Notes under the pieces: model-generated | Databases searched by the model: none | Told to the model about the DNA's origin: nothing | What the model saw: only the letters and a program-made list of their open reading frames with translations | Program-made: the position numbers and the translations under genes | Assembly: GCA_030524715.1 (NCBI GenBank) | Contig: JAUNGB010000022.1 | Coordinates: 1-60,205 of the forward strand | Direction: 5' to 3' | DNA length: 60,205 nt | DNA from: Eubacteriales bacterium | GTDB lineage: Bacteria > Bacillota > Clostridia > Lachnospirales > Lachnospiraceae | Part shown: piece after piece, positions 25,825 through 35,641 of the stretch | Numbering within the stretch: the first letter of the stretch is position 1 | Layout: each line of letters starts with the position of its first letter

Positions 25825-28143
25825 ATGGAAAATCTGATTACCGTGCTGCCGGCCATCGCCCTTCGGGGAACCACTATTTTGCCGGATATGATCGTCCACT
25901 TTGATGTGAGCAGAGGACGTTCAGTCAAGGCGATTGAGGCGGCCATGCTGCACGACCAGAAGATTTTTCTGATTACCCAGAAGAACCCGGAAATCGAAAA
26001 TCCCGGGTTTATGGATTTATACCAGATTGGAACGATTGCCTATATTAAACAGGTAGTCAAGATGCCCCATGACCTGCTCCGGGTACTTGTAGAAGGCATT
26101 GAGCGTGCGGAGCTTTTAAGCCTGGAACAGGAATTTCCGTATATCAGGGCAGAGGCGGCATTATTTGAAAAGGAAGAAGGCAGGGGGCTTGCCCCTGCGG
26201 TAAAGGAAGCCATGCACAGAAGCATCCGCGAATTATTCCATCATTATTGTATGGAAAGCGGAAAGGTCAGCAAGGAGCTTGTGGCGCAAATTTTGAATAT
26301 TAAGGATGTAGATGAGCTGATGACGCAGGTCTCTGTCAATCTCCCCCTGTCCTATCAGAATAAGCAGAGGATTCTGGAAGCAGTTTCCCTGGAAGAGCGG
26401 TATGAGGTGCTGGGGGCGATACTGAGTAATGAAATCGACGTCATGCAGATCGGAAAAGAACTTCAGAAAAAATTAAAGAGCCGTATCGATAAAAACCAGC
26501 GGGAATATATTCTCCGGGAACAGCTCAAACTGATAAGGGAAGAGCTGGGCGAGGAAAATACTTCCGATGCAGCGGAGGAATACCGCAAAAAGCTGGAAAA
26601 GCTTGAGGCATCCAGGGAAGTGAAGGAGAAGATCAGCAAGGAGATCGACCGTTTTAAGAGTTTAAACAGTAATGCTTCTGAAAGCTCTGTTTTAAGCGGC
26701 TATATTGAAACCCTCCTGGCGCTTCCGTGGGATAAGCGTTCCAGTGATTCCGATGATCTGAAGGAAGCGTGGAAAATTCTTGAGGAGGGCCATTACGGCC
26801 TGAAGGATGTGAAGGAACGGATCATGGAATTTCTTTCCGTCCGGAAGCTTACCTCCAAAGGAAAAAGCCCGATTCTTTGTCTGGTGGGTCCTCCCGGAAC
26901 AGGAAAGACTTCTATTGCCAAATCTGTTGCGGAGGCCCTTCACAAAAAATATGTGCGCATTTGTCTGGGCGGAGTCCGTGATGAGGCGGAGATCCGCGGC
27001 CACAGGAAGACCTATGTGGGAGCTATGCCGGGAAGGATCACCGTCGCTTTAAAGCAGGCGGGAGTCAGCAACCCGCTGATGCTTCTGGATGAGATTGACA
27101 AAACCAGCAGCGATTATAAGGGCGATACTTCATCAGCGCTGCTGGAGGTACTGGATCCGGAACAGAACAGCCGGTTTACAGATCACTATGTGGAAATCGC
27201 GCAGGATCTGTCAGAAGTGCTATTTATTGCAACTGCCAATGACATCCAGGGGATTCCCCGTCCGCTTTTGGATCGTATGGAGGTCATTGAGATTTCCGGC
27301 TATACGGAAAATGAGAAGGAACACATTGCGAAGGAACATTTGATTCCCAAGCAGATGGAAATTAACGGTATCGAAAAGGGCAGGCTTGTGATCCAGAGCG
27401 CCGCCCTGAGTAAGATCATCAATCTTTATACAAAAGAAGCGGGCGTCCGTAATCTGGAGCGTAAGATCGGACAGATCTGCCGCAAGGCCGCCAGAGAGAT
27501 CATGGAGAACGGTAAGTCCAGGGTGGTTGTCACAGGCAAAAACCTTACGGATTTTCTGGGAAAAGAACGTTACAATTATCTGATGGCGAATAAGAAAGAC
27601 GAGATCGGTATTGCCCGCGGGCTTGCATGGACGCAGGTGGGAGGGGATACTCTTCAGATTGAGGTCAACGTCATGCCCGGTAAGGGAGAACTGACATTAA
27701 CAGGGCAGCTTGGAGATGTAATGAAGGAATCGGCACAGGCAGGTATTTCCTATATTCGTTCCGTTGCCGGGGAGTACGGAATCAAGCCGGAGTTTTTCCG
27801 GGAAAATGATATTCACGTACATATCCCGGAGGGAGCTGTTCCCAAGGACGGTCCGTCAGCAGGTATTACCATGGCTACCGCCATGCTTTCCGCTATTATC
27901 GGGAAGGCAGTCCGCGCGGATGTGGCAATGACCGGGGAGATCACCTTAAGAGGCCGTGTCCTGGCCATCGGCGGATTAAAGGAGAAGCTTTTGGCTGCCA
28001 AGTATGCCCGTATCAGGCAGGTTTTGGTTCCAAAGGAAAACGAGCCGGATATTCAGGAAATGGATAAGGAAATTATTGACGGGCTTACCATTTCCTTTGT
28101 GGAAAACATGGGCGATGTTTTAGAGGAAGCGCTCAGTAAATAA
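25825..28143 (+). CDS. lon: ATP-dependent protease Lon
   Basis: Cytoplasmic AAA+ serine protease for misfolded and regulatory proteins. 772 residues: N-terminal LAN domain ([19 protein letters not shown]), coiled-coil arm, AAA+ module with Walker [10 protein letters not shown] near residue 360 and Walker [11 protein letters not shown], and the C-terminal protease domain with the Ser-Lys dyad ([11 protein letters not shown] and [11 protein letters not shown]). GGAAGGGA precedes the start, 18 bases after clpX, so the two are an operon. Confidence 0.97.
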   Translation: MENLITVLPAIALRGTTILPDMIVHFDVSRGRSVKAIEAAMLHDQKIFLITQKNPEIENPGFMDLYQIGTIAYIKQVVKMPHDLLRVLVEGIERAELLSLEQEFPYIRAEAALFEKEEGRGLAPAVKEAMHRSIRELFHHYCMESGKVSKELVAQILNIKDVDELMTQVSVNLPLSYQNKQRILEAVSLEERYEVLGAILSNEIDVMQIGKELQKKLKSRIDKNQREYILREQLKLIREELGEENTSDAAEEYRKKLEKLEASREVKEKISKEIDRFKSLNSNASESSVLSGYIETLLALPWDKRSSDSDDLKEAWKILEEGHYGLKDVKERIMEFLSVRKLTSKGKSPILCLVGPPGTGKTSIAKSVAEALHKKYVRICLGGVRDEAEIRGHRKTYVGAMPGRITVALKQAGVSNPLMLLDEIDKTSSDYKGDTSSALLEVLDPEQNSRFTDHYVEIAQDLSEVLFIATANDIQGIPRPLLDRMEVIEISGYTENEKEHIAKEHLIPKQMEINGIEKGRLVIQSAALSKIINLYTKEAGVRNLERKIGQICRKAAREIMENGKSRVVVTGKNLTDFLGKERYNYLMANKKDEIGIARGLAWTQVGGDTLQIEVNVMPGKGELTLTGQLGDVMKESAQAGISYIRSVAGEYGIKPEFFRENDIHVHIPEGAVPKDGPSAGITMATAMLSAIIGKAVRADVAMTGEITLRGRVLAIGGLKEKLLAAKYARIRQVLVPKENEPDIQEMDKEIIDGLTISFVENMGDVLEEALSK

Positions 28144-28146
28144 TAT

Positions 28147-28186
28147 GATATCAGATGTGCAGGGACTCATGATCGAGTCTTGAATG
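28147..28186. repeat. Short family C repeat after lon
   Basis: ATATCAGATGTGCAGGGA and CGAGTCTTGAATG match the outer parts of the larger structure at 28948-29128, as if the middle had been deleted. Confidence 0.6.
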
Positions 28187-28193
28187 AGAGACA

Positions 28194-28277
28194 AGAGTGT
28201 GTTTGAAAATTGCTTTCTGCAAGATGTATTCCAGTGGGGGATGCAGATTGCGGGAATGAATTTTCAAACACGCTCTA
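28194..28277. repeat. Inverted-repeat element, family A, copy 3
   Basis: An 84-bp element with 18-bp terminal inverted repeats and an interior nearly identical to copy 1. It lies between lon and engB, and the right side keeps TA while the left reads AA. Confidence 0.85.
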
Positions 28278-28323
28278 GAAACAATCGCTCATAATACAGA
28301 ATATAAGAATGGGGAGGGCTCCT

Positions 28324-28920
28324 ATGATAATTAGAAACGTATCCCTTGATATTGTCTGCGGCATTACCAGTAAGCTGCCTGATACAGGGAGGCCCGAGAT
28401 CGCTTTTGCGGGAAAGTCCAATGTAGGGAAATCTTCCCTGATTAACGGCCTGATGAACCGCAAGTCTCTGGCCCGTACCAGCGCGCAGCCGGGAAAGACG
28501 CAGACCATTAATTTTTATAATATTAACGAATGCATGTATCTGGTGGATCTTCCCGGATACGGCTATGCAAAGGTCGCCCAGTCAGAAAAAGAAAAATGGG
28601 GCAAAATGATCGAAAGATATCTTCATACATCCAAAAACCTGAAAGCAGTCTTTCTGCTTATTGATATCCGGCACGATCCGTCTGCCAACGATAAGCAGAT
28701 GTATGAATGGATCGTTCATAACGGATATGAGCCGATCATTATTGCCACGAAGCTGGACAAGCTGAAACGGAGCCAGGTGCAGAAAAATATAAAAGCAATC
28801 CGTGACGGACTGGGTCTTCGCATGGATAACGTACTGATTCCTTTTTCCGCGGAAACAAAACAGGGAAGAGAAGAAATCTGGGCTCTGATCGACGAATTGA
28901 CAGGTATGGAATCCTGTTAA
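28324..28920 (+). CDS. engB: Ribosome biogenesis GTPase EngB/YsxC
   Basis: Essential GTPase for 50S assembly. 198 residues from the ATG at 28324, chosen because GGGGAGGG ends 6 bases upstream. G motifs are G1 GKSNVGKSS, G3 DLPGYG and G4 TKLD; the N-terminal FAGKSNVGKSSLINGL and the TSAQPGKTQTINFY switch are typical. It follows lon, as in most Clostridia, although two repeats have inserted between them. Confidence 0.96.
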   Translation: MIIRNVSLDIVCGITSKLPDTGRPEIAFAGKSNVGKSSLINGLMNRKSLARTSAQPGKTQTINFYNINECMYLVDLPGYGYAKVAQSEKEKWGKMIERYLHTSKNLKAVFLLIDIRHDPSANDKQMYEWIVHNGYEPIIIATKLDKLKRSQVQKNIKAIRDGLGLRMDNVLIPFSAETKQGREEIWALIDELTGMESC

Positions 28921-28947
28921 CATCAGAGAGTACAGGAATATGTGGTT

Positions 28948-29128
28948 TATATCAGATGTGAGATGACTCCCGCCTCCATAGGCGGTGAGTAACAAACTCG
29001 TATCAGTGGCGGGAGTCAATCCCCCATCTGATATACGCTCCGCGAGGATGTGCAGGGATTCGGTTTGGAATTATGTCAGCATAGCTGACCCGAATCCCGC
29101 ACCAAGACTCGCGAGCGAGTCTTGAATG
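28948..29128. repeat. Family C hairpin cluster between engB and ecfA1
   Basis: Three nested or adjacent structures. An outer stem pairs 28948-28958 with 29025-29035, and an inner 10-bp stem pairs 28965-28974 with 29008-29017. A second hairpin, GGGATTCGG with CCGAATCCC, lies at about 29054-29096. The palindrome AAGACTCGCGAGCGAGTCTT is at 29104-29123. Parts recur at 28147-28186. Confidence 0.7.
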
Positions 29129-29146
29129 GGCAGCAGGGAGGACAAC

Positions 29147-29992
29147 ATGGGAATTATTAAGGCTTTGAAGCTGGGATTTGATTATCTGAAATATGATGAA
29201 GACGGTAATGTGTCGGATACACAGCGGGCTGTCGACGATGTAAACCTGGACATTGAAGCCGGGGAATTTGTGGCGATCCTGGGGCATAACGGCTCCGGGA
29301 AATCAACTCTGGCAAAGCATATGAACGCGCTGCTTCTGCCTACAGAGGGAACCCTGTGGGTGGATGGCATGGATACGTCAAAGGAGCCGGAGCTATGGAA
29401 GATCCGTCAGAAGGCCGGAATGGTATTTCAGAATCCGGATAACCAGATCATCGGGACCGTGGTGGAAGAGGATGTGGGTTTTGGACCGGAAAATATGGGT
29501 ATTCCCACGGAAAATATCTGGAAGCGTGTGGATGACAGTCTGGAAAAGGTCGGTATGACAGCATACCGTTATCATTCTCCCAATAAGCTGTCCGGCGGGC
29601 AGAAGCAGAGAGTCGCGATCGCAGGTGTGGTAGCCATGCAGCCGCAGTGTATTGTTTTGGACGAGCCGACTGCCATGCTGGATCCCAATGGGCGCAGGGA
29701 GGTTCTGGACGCCGTAAGGGAGCTGAACAGAAAAGAAAATGTTACGGTCATTCTGATCACCCACTATATGGAAGAGGTTATCCACGCAGACAGAGTTATC
29801 GTGATGGATGGGGGAAAGATAGTGATGCAGGGAACTCCGAAGGAAATCTTTTCCCAGGTGGAGACTTTGAAGCACTACCGTCTGGATGTGCCGCAAGTGA
29901 CACTTCTTTCCTATGAACTGAAGAAATCCGGAGTAGATATTCCGGATGGAATACTGACTACGGAGGAATTGGTGAGTGCCTTATGTCGATAG
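29147..29992 (+). CDS. ecfA1: Energy-coupling factor transporter ATPase EcfA1
   Basis: One of two ATPases of the shared ECF vitamin-uptake module. 281 residues. Walker [11 protein letters not shown]-loop QNPDNQI, signature [17 protein letters not shown], Walker [14 protein letters not shown]. The ATG at 29147 has GGGAGGA upstream. It overlaps ecfA2 by 10 bases. The module powers separate substrate-binding S components, none of which is in the window. Confidence 0.95.
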   Translation: MGIIKALKLGFDYLKYDEDGNVSDTQRAVDDVNLDIEAGEFVAILGHNGSGKSTLAKHMNALLLPTEGTLWVDGMDTSKEPELWKIRQKAGMVFQNPDNQIIGTVVEEDVGFGPENMGIPTENIWKRVDDSLEKVGMTAYRYHSPNKLSGGQKQRVAIAGVVAMQPQCIVLDEPTAMLDPNGRREVLDAVRELNRKENVTVILITHYMEEVIHADRVIVMDGGKIVMQGTPKEIFSQVETLKHYRLDVPQVTLLSYELKKSGVDIPDGILTTEELVSALCR

Positions 29993-30855
29993 AATTAAAG
30001 AATGTAATGTATACCTACAGTCCCGGGACTGCTTATGAGATCCATGCTTTAAAAAATATTAACCTGAATATCCCAAACGGACAGTTTATCGGTATGATCG
30101 GACATACGGGAAGCGGGAAATCCACCCTGATACAGCATTTTAACGCCCTGATACAGCCCACTTCAGGTACGATTCTGTATAATGGAGAGGATATCTGGGC
30201 AGAAAAATATGACCGGAAGACCCTGCGCAGTGAAGTAGGGCTGGTGTTTCAGTATCCGGAACACCAGTTGTTTGAGAGCGACGTGCTCTCTGACGTATGC
30301 TTTGGCCCTATGAATCAGGGGCTGAGCAGGGAAGAAGCGGAAACAGAAGCGAAAAAAGCCCTTCAGCAGGTTGGTTTTAAAGAAAAGAATTATGGAAAAT
30401 CACCTTTTGAATTGTCCGGAGGACAAAAAAAGCGTGTGGCGATCGCAGGGGTGCTTGCCATGAATCCGAAAATCCTGATCCTGGATGAACCCACGGCAGG
30501 ACTGGATCCAAAAGGCCGGGACGATATTTTAGATCAGATAGCCCAGCTTCACAAGGTAAGGGGAATTACGATCATTCTGGTATCCCACAGTATGGAAGAT
30601 ATCGCAAAGTATGTGGAGAGACTGATCGTAATGAATCACGGGGAGGTCGCTTTTGATGATACTCCCAAGGAGGTCTTTTCCCATTACCGGGAGTTGGAAG
30701 CCATGGGACTTGCCGCGCCGCAGATTACGTATATCATGCATGCTCTGAAAGAAAAGGGACTGGACGTGGATACGGAAGCCACTACAGTGGAAGAGGCGCG
30801 GGAGAGTATCCTTAAGGCGCTCACAGAAAATATGGACGGGAGGAACCGGCAATGA
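29983..30855 (+). CDS. ecfA2: Energy-coupling factor transporter ATPase EcfA2
   Basis: Partner ATPase of EcfA1. 290 residues with Walker [12 protein letters not shown]-loop QYPEHQLFE, signature [17 protein letters not shown] and Walker [14 protein letters not shown]. The QYPEHQLF form versus QNPDNQI in EcfA1 separates the two paralogues. It overlaps both neighbours, indicating coupled translation. Confidence 0.95.
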   Translation: MSIELKNVMYTYSPGTAYEIHALKNINLNIPNGQFIGMIGHTGSGKSTLIQHFNALIQPTSGTILYNGEDIWAEKYDRKTLRSEVGLVFQYPEHQLFESDVLSDVCFGPMNQGLSREEAETEAKKALQQVGFKEKNYGKSPFELSGGQKKRVAIAGVLAMNPKILILDEPTAGLDPKGRDDILDQIAQLHKVRGITIILVSHSMEDIAKYVERLIVMNHGEVAFDDTPKEVFSHYRELEAMGLAAPQITYIMHALKEKGLDVDTEATTVEEARESILKALTENMDGRNRQ

Positions 30856-31655
30856 TGAGAGATATTACTTTGGGGCAATATTATCCTGCGGATTCCATCC
30901 TCCATAAGTTAGATCCCAGAACAAAGTTTGTGGGAACCATGTGCTTTATAATATCAGTGTTTATCTTCCATACCCTGCCGGGATATGCGGTAGCTACTGT
31001 TTTTCTGGCATCGATAATCACTCTGTCAAAGGTTCCTGTAAAGTTTATTTTTAAAGGGCTGAAAGCCGTTTTGATGATTCTTTTGATCACGGTGGTCTTT
31101 AATATGCTTCTTACGCCGGGAGATGTGATTTGGAGCTGGGGAATCCTGAAAATAACCAGACAGGGCCTGGTTATGGCTTTGAGAATGGCGATCCGTCTGA
31201 CCTATCTGGTAATCGGTTCTTCCATTATGACTCTGACAACAACGCCCAATCAGTTGACGGACGGTCTGGAGCGGCTGCTGCGGCCATTGAATAAGGTCCA
31301 TGTGCCCGTCCATGAAATCGCCATGATCATGTCTATTGCCCTGCGTTTTATTCCGATCCTTACGGAAGAAACCGATAAGATCATGAAGGCACAGATTGCC
31401 CGGGGTGCGGATTTTGAAAACGGAAACCTGATCCAGAAGGCCAAAAATATGGTGCCGCTTCTGGTGCCGCTGTTTATCTCTGCTTTCCGTCGGGCCAATG
31501 ACCTTGCCATGGCGATGGAGGCCCGCTGTTACCACGGCGGCAGCCACAGAACGCAGATGAAGCCGCTGAAATATAAGCGCGGGGATATTGTCGCATATTT
31601 GATTCTTACGGTATATCTGGCTGCTGCGATTGCTTTCCGTGCATTGGGAATATAA
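30852..31655 (+). CDS. ecfT: Energy-coupling factor transmembrane protein EcfT
   Basis: Membrane scaffold that links the EcfA ATPases to S components. 267 residues with about five to six membrane segments and the two cytoplasmic coupling helices with Ala-Arg-Gly-type motifs (KAQIARGADFENG and AMAMEARCYHGG). The ATG overlaps the ecfA2 stop by 4 bases. Length is normal. Confidence 0.94.
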   Translation: MMRDITLGQYYPADSILHKLDPRTKFVGTMCFIISVFIFHTLPGYAVATVFLASIITLSKVPVKFIFKGLKAVLMILLITVVFNMLLTPGDVIWSWGILKITRQGLVMALRMAIRLTYLVIGSSIMTLTTTPNQLTDGLERLLRPLNKVHVPVHEIAMIMSIALRFIPILTEETDKIMKAQIARGADFENGNLIQKAKNMVPLLVPLFISAFRRANDLAMAMEARCYHGGSHRTQMKPLKYKRGDIVAYLILTVYLAAAIAFRALGI

Positions 31656-31751
31656 TGTGATAAAAAGCGGACGAATAAGTACAGACAATCTTCCTGATGG
31701 GAACGGGTAATTTTCTGGCGGATTTTTGGAAGTTTTTTGGAGGTTTTTACG

Positions 31752-32492
31752 ATGAAAAGGGTAGGAATTGTGGTAGCCTATGACGGGACGAATTACTGCG
31801 GTTGGCAGACACAGCCCAACGGAATCACCATTCAGGGAGTTTTAAATGAAACTCTGTCAGAGCTTCTGGGAGAGGAAATCGAAACCATCGGAGCAAGCAG
31901 GACGGACGCTGGGGTGCATGCCATGGGAAACGTAGCGGTCTTTGATACGGAGACGCGGATTCCCGGAGAAAAAATTTCTTATGCGCTGAACCAGCGGCTC
32001 CCGGAGGATATCCGCATTCAGCTTTCCGAGGAAGTAGAACCGGATTTTCATCCCCGTTACTGCGATAGTGAAAAGACCTATGAGTACCGTATTCTGAACC
32101 GTAAGTTTCCGGTACCGACAGAACGGTTATATTCTTATTTCTATCATTATAAGCTGGATGTGGAAAAAATGCGGGAGGCGACGTCTTATTTAATAGGGCG
32201 GCATGATTTTGCCAGCTTCTGCGGCGCCAAAGCCCAGGTAAAAACAACTGTCCGCACTATCACCGGCATTGACGTGTGGAGAGACGGCGACATGATTACC
32301 ATCCGGGTTTCCGGGGAGGGCTTCCTTTACAATATGGTAAGGATCATTGCCGGAACTCTCATAGAAGTAGGAAATGGCCAGTATCCCCCGGAGCGGGTCA
32401 AAGACATTCTGGAAGCCTGCGACCGGGAAGCCGCCGGGCCAACTGCCCCGGCACACGGACTGACCCTGATGGGGATTGAATTTTTTGACTGA
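31752..32492 (+). CDS. truA: tRNA pseudouridine synthase A
   Basis: Makes pseudouridine at tRNA positions 38-40. 246 residues; catalytic Asp52 in ASRTDAGVHAMGNV, followed by the conserved FHPRYCDSEKTYEYRI and FCGAKAQVKTTVRTI. GGAGG lies 8 bases before the ATG at 31752. In Firmicutes truA normally sits between ecfT and rplM-rpsI, as here apart from the surface-protein gene. Confidence 0.96.
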   Translation: MKRVGIVVAYDGTNYCGWQTQPNGITIQGVLNETLSELLGEEIETIGASRTDAGVHAMGNVAVFDTETRIPGEKISYALNQRLPEDIRIQLSEEVEPDFHPRYCDSEKTYEYRILNRKFPVPTERLYSYFYHYKLDVEKMREATSYLIGRHDFASFCGAKAQVKTTVRTITGIDVWRDGDMITIRVSGEGFLYNMVRIIAGTLIEVGNGQYPPERVKDILEACDREAAGPTAPAHGLTLMGIEFFD

Positions 32493-32516
32493 TGAGACTT
32501 AATATAATATATAGAA

Positions 32517-32554
32517 GGAATGTTTGATGCATCAGCATGGGCATTCCTTTTTTG
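32517..32554 (+). terminator. Terminator of the ecf-truA operon
   Basis: AAGGAATG pairs with CATTCCTT followed by TTTTG, with palindrome TGATGCATCA in the loop. Confidence 0.75.
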
Positions 32555-32667
32555 ATTCCTTCAATTGAGCACTGGTATATCAATTTAAAGTGAAAAAGAA
32601 TTTTAATTGAATATTTTTGGAAAATATGATATATTTTTTTTAACATATGAGCGAAGGAGGTTTTTAT

Positions 32668-34320
32668 ATGAAAAAAAGAGTTTCATGGTTTATTTGTTTG
32701 GTGGCTTTTCTGTTTGTTTTTTCGGCAAATGTAAAGGCGGAATCCTATAAAGCAGGCGGTGACTGCGGTACGGATTTAAAATGGTCGTTGGACTACAGCG
32801 GAAATCTTTTTATTTACGGCGAAGGCCAAATGACGAATTACGGATTTTGGGATTATAACAAAAGGGGGTGGGGAGACTATACCTCTGAAATAAAAAAGAT
32901 TACTGTGGAGAAGGGCGCGACGACTATCGGAAGAAGTGCGTTCAGTGACTGCAAGAATTTGACTAAGGTTACATTGCCGTCCACGGTTAGTATTATTGAA
33001 TCAGACGCTTTTTCCGGCTGTACAGCTCTTTCCAGTATCAATTTACCGGAAGGATTACAAGAAATAGGCAGTGGTACTTTTCAGGATTGCATATCATTGA
33101 CCAGCATTCAAATACCAAAAACATTAACAAATTTAGGCAAGAGGGGATATGGTTTGCATACATTTTCCAATACAGGTCTGACGAAGATTTCCATTCCTTC
33201 CAGCGTTAAAAAAATGGCTGGTTATTGTTTTAAAGACTGTCCGAATCTGACGTCTGCAACTATTAACGGAACAAATCTGGAAATTGGGTACGAAGCCTTT
33301 ATGAATTGTAAAAAACTGGTGACTGTGACTATGGGAAGCGGCGTTACTTCCATGAGCCAGGAAGCATTCAGAGGGTGTTCCATGCTTAAAAATGTGACAC
33401 TTGGAAGTAATCTGACATTTATTGGCGGGGCAGCTTTTCGGGACTGTACCAGTCTGAAGGAGATTAATATCCCTGATAAGGTTACTACTCTCCAAAGTAT
33501 CAATTGGTCCTATGTGTTTGATGGGTGTACGTCTCTGGAGACGGTTACTTTGGGCGTTGGTGTTACAAATATCGGTGATTATACATTTAAAAACTGCAGT
33601 TCCTTAAAGGTTATTAAATTTGCCGGCGCGGCGCCCACTTTTTCAGGCAATAATACTTTCAGCGGATGTGGAAGCCTGATCGCATACTATCCGGGAAGCA
33701 GTAAGACCTGGGACCGTTCTAATATGACTGCTCACGGAGCACAGTTCATTGACTGGAAAAGCTGGACTCCGACTTTGGATCATTATACGCCTGTTCTGAA
33801 AAGTGTTGGCGCAGCTTCTAAGGGTGTAACGGTAAAATGGCAAAAGCTTTCCAATGCAAAAGGATATGAGGTTTGGCGTAAAGTTGGCAATGAAAAGTGG
33901 ACAAAGGCGAAGACGGTCACGAGCGGCTCCACGCTCAGTTGGACAGATACCTCTGTTTACAATGGAAAGCGTTACACATACCGTATTTGTGGGACAAATG
34001 GAAGTCAGGTAAGTAAGGTATCTAATTCTAAATATCTGTATTATTTGACTGCGAATACAGTATCTGTAGCAAAAAGCGGTTCCAGTGCAGTAGTGAAATG
34101 GAAGAAAAATTCGGCTGCTACCGGATATGCGGTTCAATATAGCACAAAGAAAAACTTTTCCAATGCCAAAGAGGTGACTGTGAAGGGTGCAAAGAATGTT
34201 TCAAAGACAATCTATCCTGGTATACGCGGGACTTGCTATATCCGTGTGAGGTCGTATAAGACAGTGAACGGAGTTACAAGCTATTCGGCATGGAGCGGTA
34301 TCAAAACCGTTAAGTTCTGA
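32668..34320 (+). CDS. BspA-like leucine-rich-repeat surface protein
   Basis: 550 residues, exported: signal peptide MKKRVSWFICLVAFLFVFSA with cleavage near VKAES. Residues about 70-330 are LRR_5/BspA repeats built on the unit FxxCxxLxxVxLPxxVxxIxxxAF, e.g. FSDCKNLTKVTLPSTV. The last 180 residues are two fibronectin type III-like modules (VKWQKLSNAKGYEVWRK; VKWKKNSAATGYAVQYS). No sortase signal or membrane anchor is visible, so it is probably released or held by the C-terminal modules. GAAGGAGG precedes the ATG at 32668. It separates truA from rplM and probably arrived later than the operon. BspA-like proteins are often adhesins, which is inference here. Confidence 0.88.
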   Translation: MKKRVSWFICLVAFLFVFSANVKAESYKAGGDCGTDLKWSLDYSGNLFIYGEGQMTNYGFWDYNKRGWGDYTSEIKKITVEKGATTIGRSAFSDCKNLTKVTLPSTVSIIESDAFSGCTALSSINLPEGLQEIGSGTFQDCISLTSIQIPKTLTNLGKRGYGLHTFSNTGLTKISIPSSVKKMAGYCFKDCPNLTSATINGTNLEIGYEAFMNCKKLVTVTMGSGVTSMSQEAFRGCSMLKNVTLGSNLTFIGGAAFRDCTSLKEINIPDKVTTLQSINWSYVFDGCTSLETVTLGVGVTNIGDYTFKNCSSLKVIKFAGAAPTFSGNNTFSGCGSLIAYYPGSSKTWDRSNMTAHGAQFIDWKSWTPTLDHYTPVLKSVGAASKGVTVKWQKLSNAKGYEVWRKVGNEKWTKAKTVTSGSTLSWTDTSVYNGKRYTYRICGTNGSQVSKVSNSKYLYYLTANTVSVAKSGSSAVVKWKKNSAATGYAVQYSTKKNFSNAKEVTVKGAKNVSKTIYPGIRGTCYIRVRSYKTVNGVTSYSAWSGIKTVKF

Positions 34321-34644
34321 CCTTCCTGTTAAAGCGGCTTAAAATCAGGAGCAAATACAAAGAACAGGTCAGATAATGATCAAAAAAAACGGTCAAAAAA
34401 CAGCCGGTCAAAAAACATGGAAAAACCTTGAAAAAACTGTTGACAGAAGGGCTTGACTATAATATAATTACTCAATGTGACGTAGTGCGAGAACTCCTGA
34501 GCCAAAGCCCCGGCGAAGGCGTTTTTTATCAGCGGTTTCGGACATTTCCGCGGTTATTTTTGCATCACGCACCCAATAATACTGATTCACGCGGATTTCC
34601 GCGGTTATACAAACTATCGTTGATAAATAACAGGAGGTAAAACC
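34321..34644 (+). promoter_or_regulatory. rplM leader region
   Basis: No gene. A promoter at 34440-34468 is followed by about 170 bases of leader. The leader contains GC-rich pairing segments (GCCCCGGCGAAGGCG near 34508, and CCGCGG twice near 34550 and 34600), compatible with the autoregulatory L13 leader known in Firmicutes. A short direct repeat CCGGTCAAAAAAC lies just upstream of the promoter. Confidence 0.55.
34440..34468 (+). promoter_or_regulatory. Strong promoter of rplM-rpsI
   Basis: Perfect consensus: TTGACA (34440-34445), 17-base spacer, TATAAT (34463-34468). It gives the ribosomal pair its own expression, independent of the upstream truA operon. Confidence 0.88.
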
Positions 34645-35073
34645 ATGCAGACTTATATGGCTAATCCAGATAAAATCGAAAGAAAATGGTATGTAGTTGA
34701 CGCAGAAGGCTGCACACTGGGCCGTCTGGCATCTGGTGTAGCAAGCGTTTTAAGAGGAAAGAACAAACCTCAGTTTACACCGCACGTAGACACCGGTGAT
34801 TATGTAATCGTAGTAAACGCTGACAAGATCAAAGTAACCGGTAAGAAGTTAGATCAGAAAATCTACTACAATCACTCCGATTATGTTGGTGGAATGAAAG
34901 AGACCACATTAAAAGAAATGTTAGCAAAGAAACCGGAAAAGGTTGTTGAGCTGGCAGTGAAAGGCATGCTTCCGAAAGGACCTTTAGGAAGAACTATGTA
35001 CAAGAAACTTTTCGTTTATGCCGGACCTGAACACAAACATGAAGCTCAGAAACCGGAAGTTTTAACATTTTAA
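34645..35073 (+). CDS. rplM: 50S ribosomal protein L13
   Basis: 142 residues; [24 protein letters not shown] and [17 protein letters not shown] are the L13 signatures. CAGGAGG lies 8 bases upstream. First gene of the L13-S9 operon. Confidence 0.98.
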   Translation: MQTYMANPDKIERKWYVVDAEGCTLGRLASGVASVLRGKNKPQFTPHVDTGDYVIVVNADKIKVTGKKLDQKIYYNHSDYVGGMKETTLKEMLAKKPEKVVELAVKGMLPKGPLGRTMYKKLFVYAGPEHKHEAQKPEVLTF

Positions 35074-35090
35074 TGAGGAGGTAGAAAACA

Positions 35091-35483
35091 TTGGCTAGCG
35101 CAAAATTCTACGGAACAGGAAGAAGAAAAAAATCAGTTGCAAGAGTTTATTTAACACCTGGCACTGGTAAAATTACAATCAATAAAAGAGACATTGATGA
35201 ATATTTTGGATTAGATACACTGAAAGTAATCGTTCGTCAGCCATTAGTAGCTACAGAGACAGACGGAAAATTCGACGTGCTTGTTAATGTAACAGGCGGC
35301 GGCTACACCGGACAGGCAGGCGCCATCAGACACGGTGTTGCAAGAGCGCTTCTTGAAGCAGACAGCGAATACAGACCAGTTCTGAAAGCTGCAGGATTCC
35401 TTACCCGTGATCCACGTATGAAAGAGCGTAAGAAATACGGTCTCAAAGCAGCACGTCGCGCTCCGCAGTTCAGCAAACGATAA
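35091..35483 (+). CDS. rpsI: 30S ribosomal protein S9
   Basis: 130 residues ending in the basic [17 protein letters not shown] tail that reaches the P-site tRNA. It starts with TTG at 35091, supported by GAGGAGG 8 bases upstream; the first residues [18 protein letters not shown] fit S9. The last codons, AGC-AAA-CGA-TAA, are part of the attachment site of the downstream island, which therefore leaves the gene intact. Confidence 0.98.
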   Translation: MASAKFYGTGRRKKSVARVYLTPGTGKITINKRDIDEYFGLDTLKVIVRQPLVATETDGKFDVLVNVTGGGYTGQAGAIRHGVARALLEADSEYRPVLKAAGFLTRDPRMKERKKYGLKAARRAPQFSKR

Positions 35484-35489
35484 TTTTTC
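35473..35489. other. attL core of the rpsI island
   Basis: GCAAACGATAATTTTTC covers the last codons and stop of rpsI and recurs exactly at 43949-43965. Confidence 0.88.
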
Positions 35490-35511
35490 ACTACTTCAAA
35501 AGTGGAAAAAT
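35483..35511 (+). terminator. Hairpin after rpsI supplied by the island
   Basis: TTTTTCACT ... AGTGGAAAAA folds right after the stop and ends in a weak run. It is followed at 35611-35641 by a stronger terminator. Confidence 0.5.
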
Positions 35512-35562
35512 ACCGAAAGTTCAGCATGTTCAGCCTTGTGCGACTTGCACAGATTATGTGCG

Positions 35563-35594
35563 GTTTCTTACACGTTGCTTACAGGTTGCTTACA
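35563..35594. repeat. Integrase arm-type sites, left end
   Basis: Three direct copies of GTT(T/G)CTTACA at 35563, 35574 and 35585, exactly 11 bases apart. A fourth copy lies near the right end at 43898-43907. Confidence 0.75.
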
Positions 35595-35608
35595 AAAAAT
35601 AAGCATGA

Positions 35609-35641
35609 AATACCCCGGAATGTGAAGTTCCGGGGTTCTTT
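35609..35641. terminator. Terminator between attL and the integrase gene
   Basis: ACCCCGGAA pairs with TTCCGGGGT, followed by TCTTTTT on the plus strand. It can end transcription from rpsI; on the minus strand it follows the integrase stop and is flanked by A-rich sequence. Confidence 0.8.

Noticed and set aside
28582-29287. Minus-strand frames over engB and the gap before ecfA1
   Set aside because: Shadows of engB and ecfA1 joined through the hairpin cluster; no start signals.
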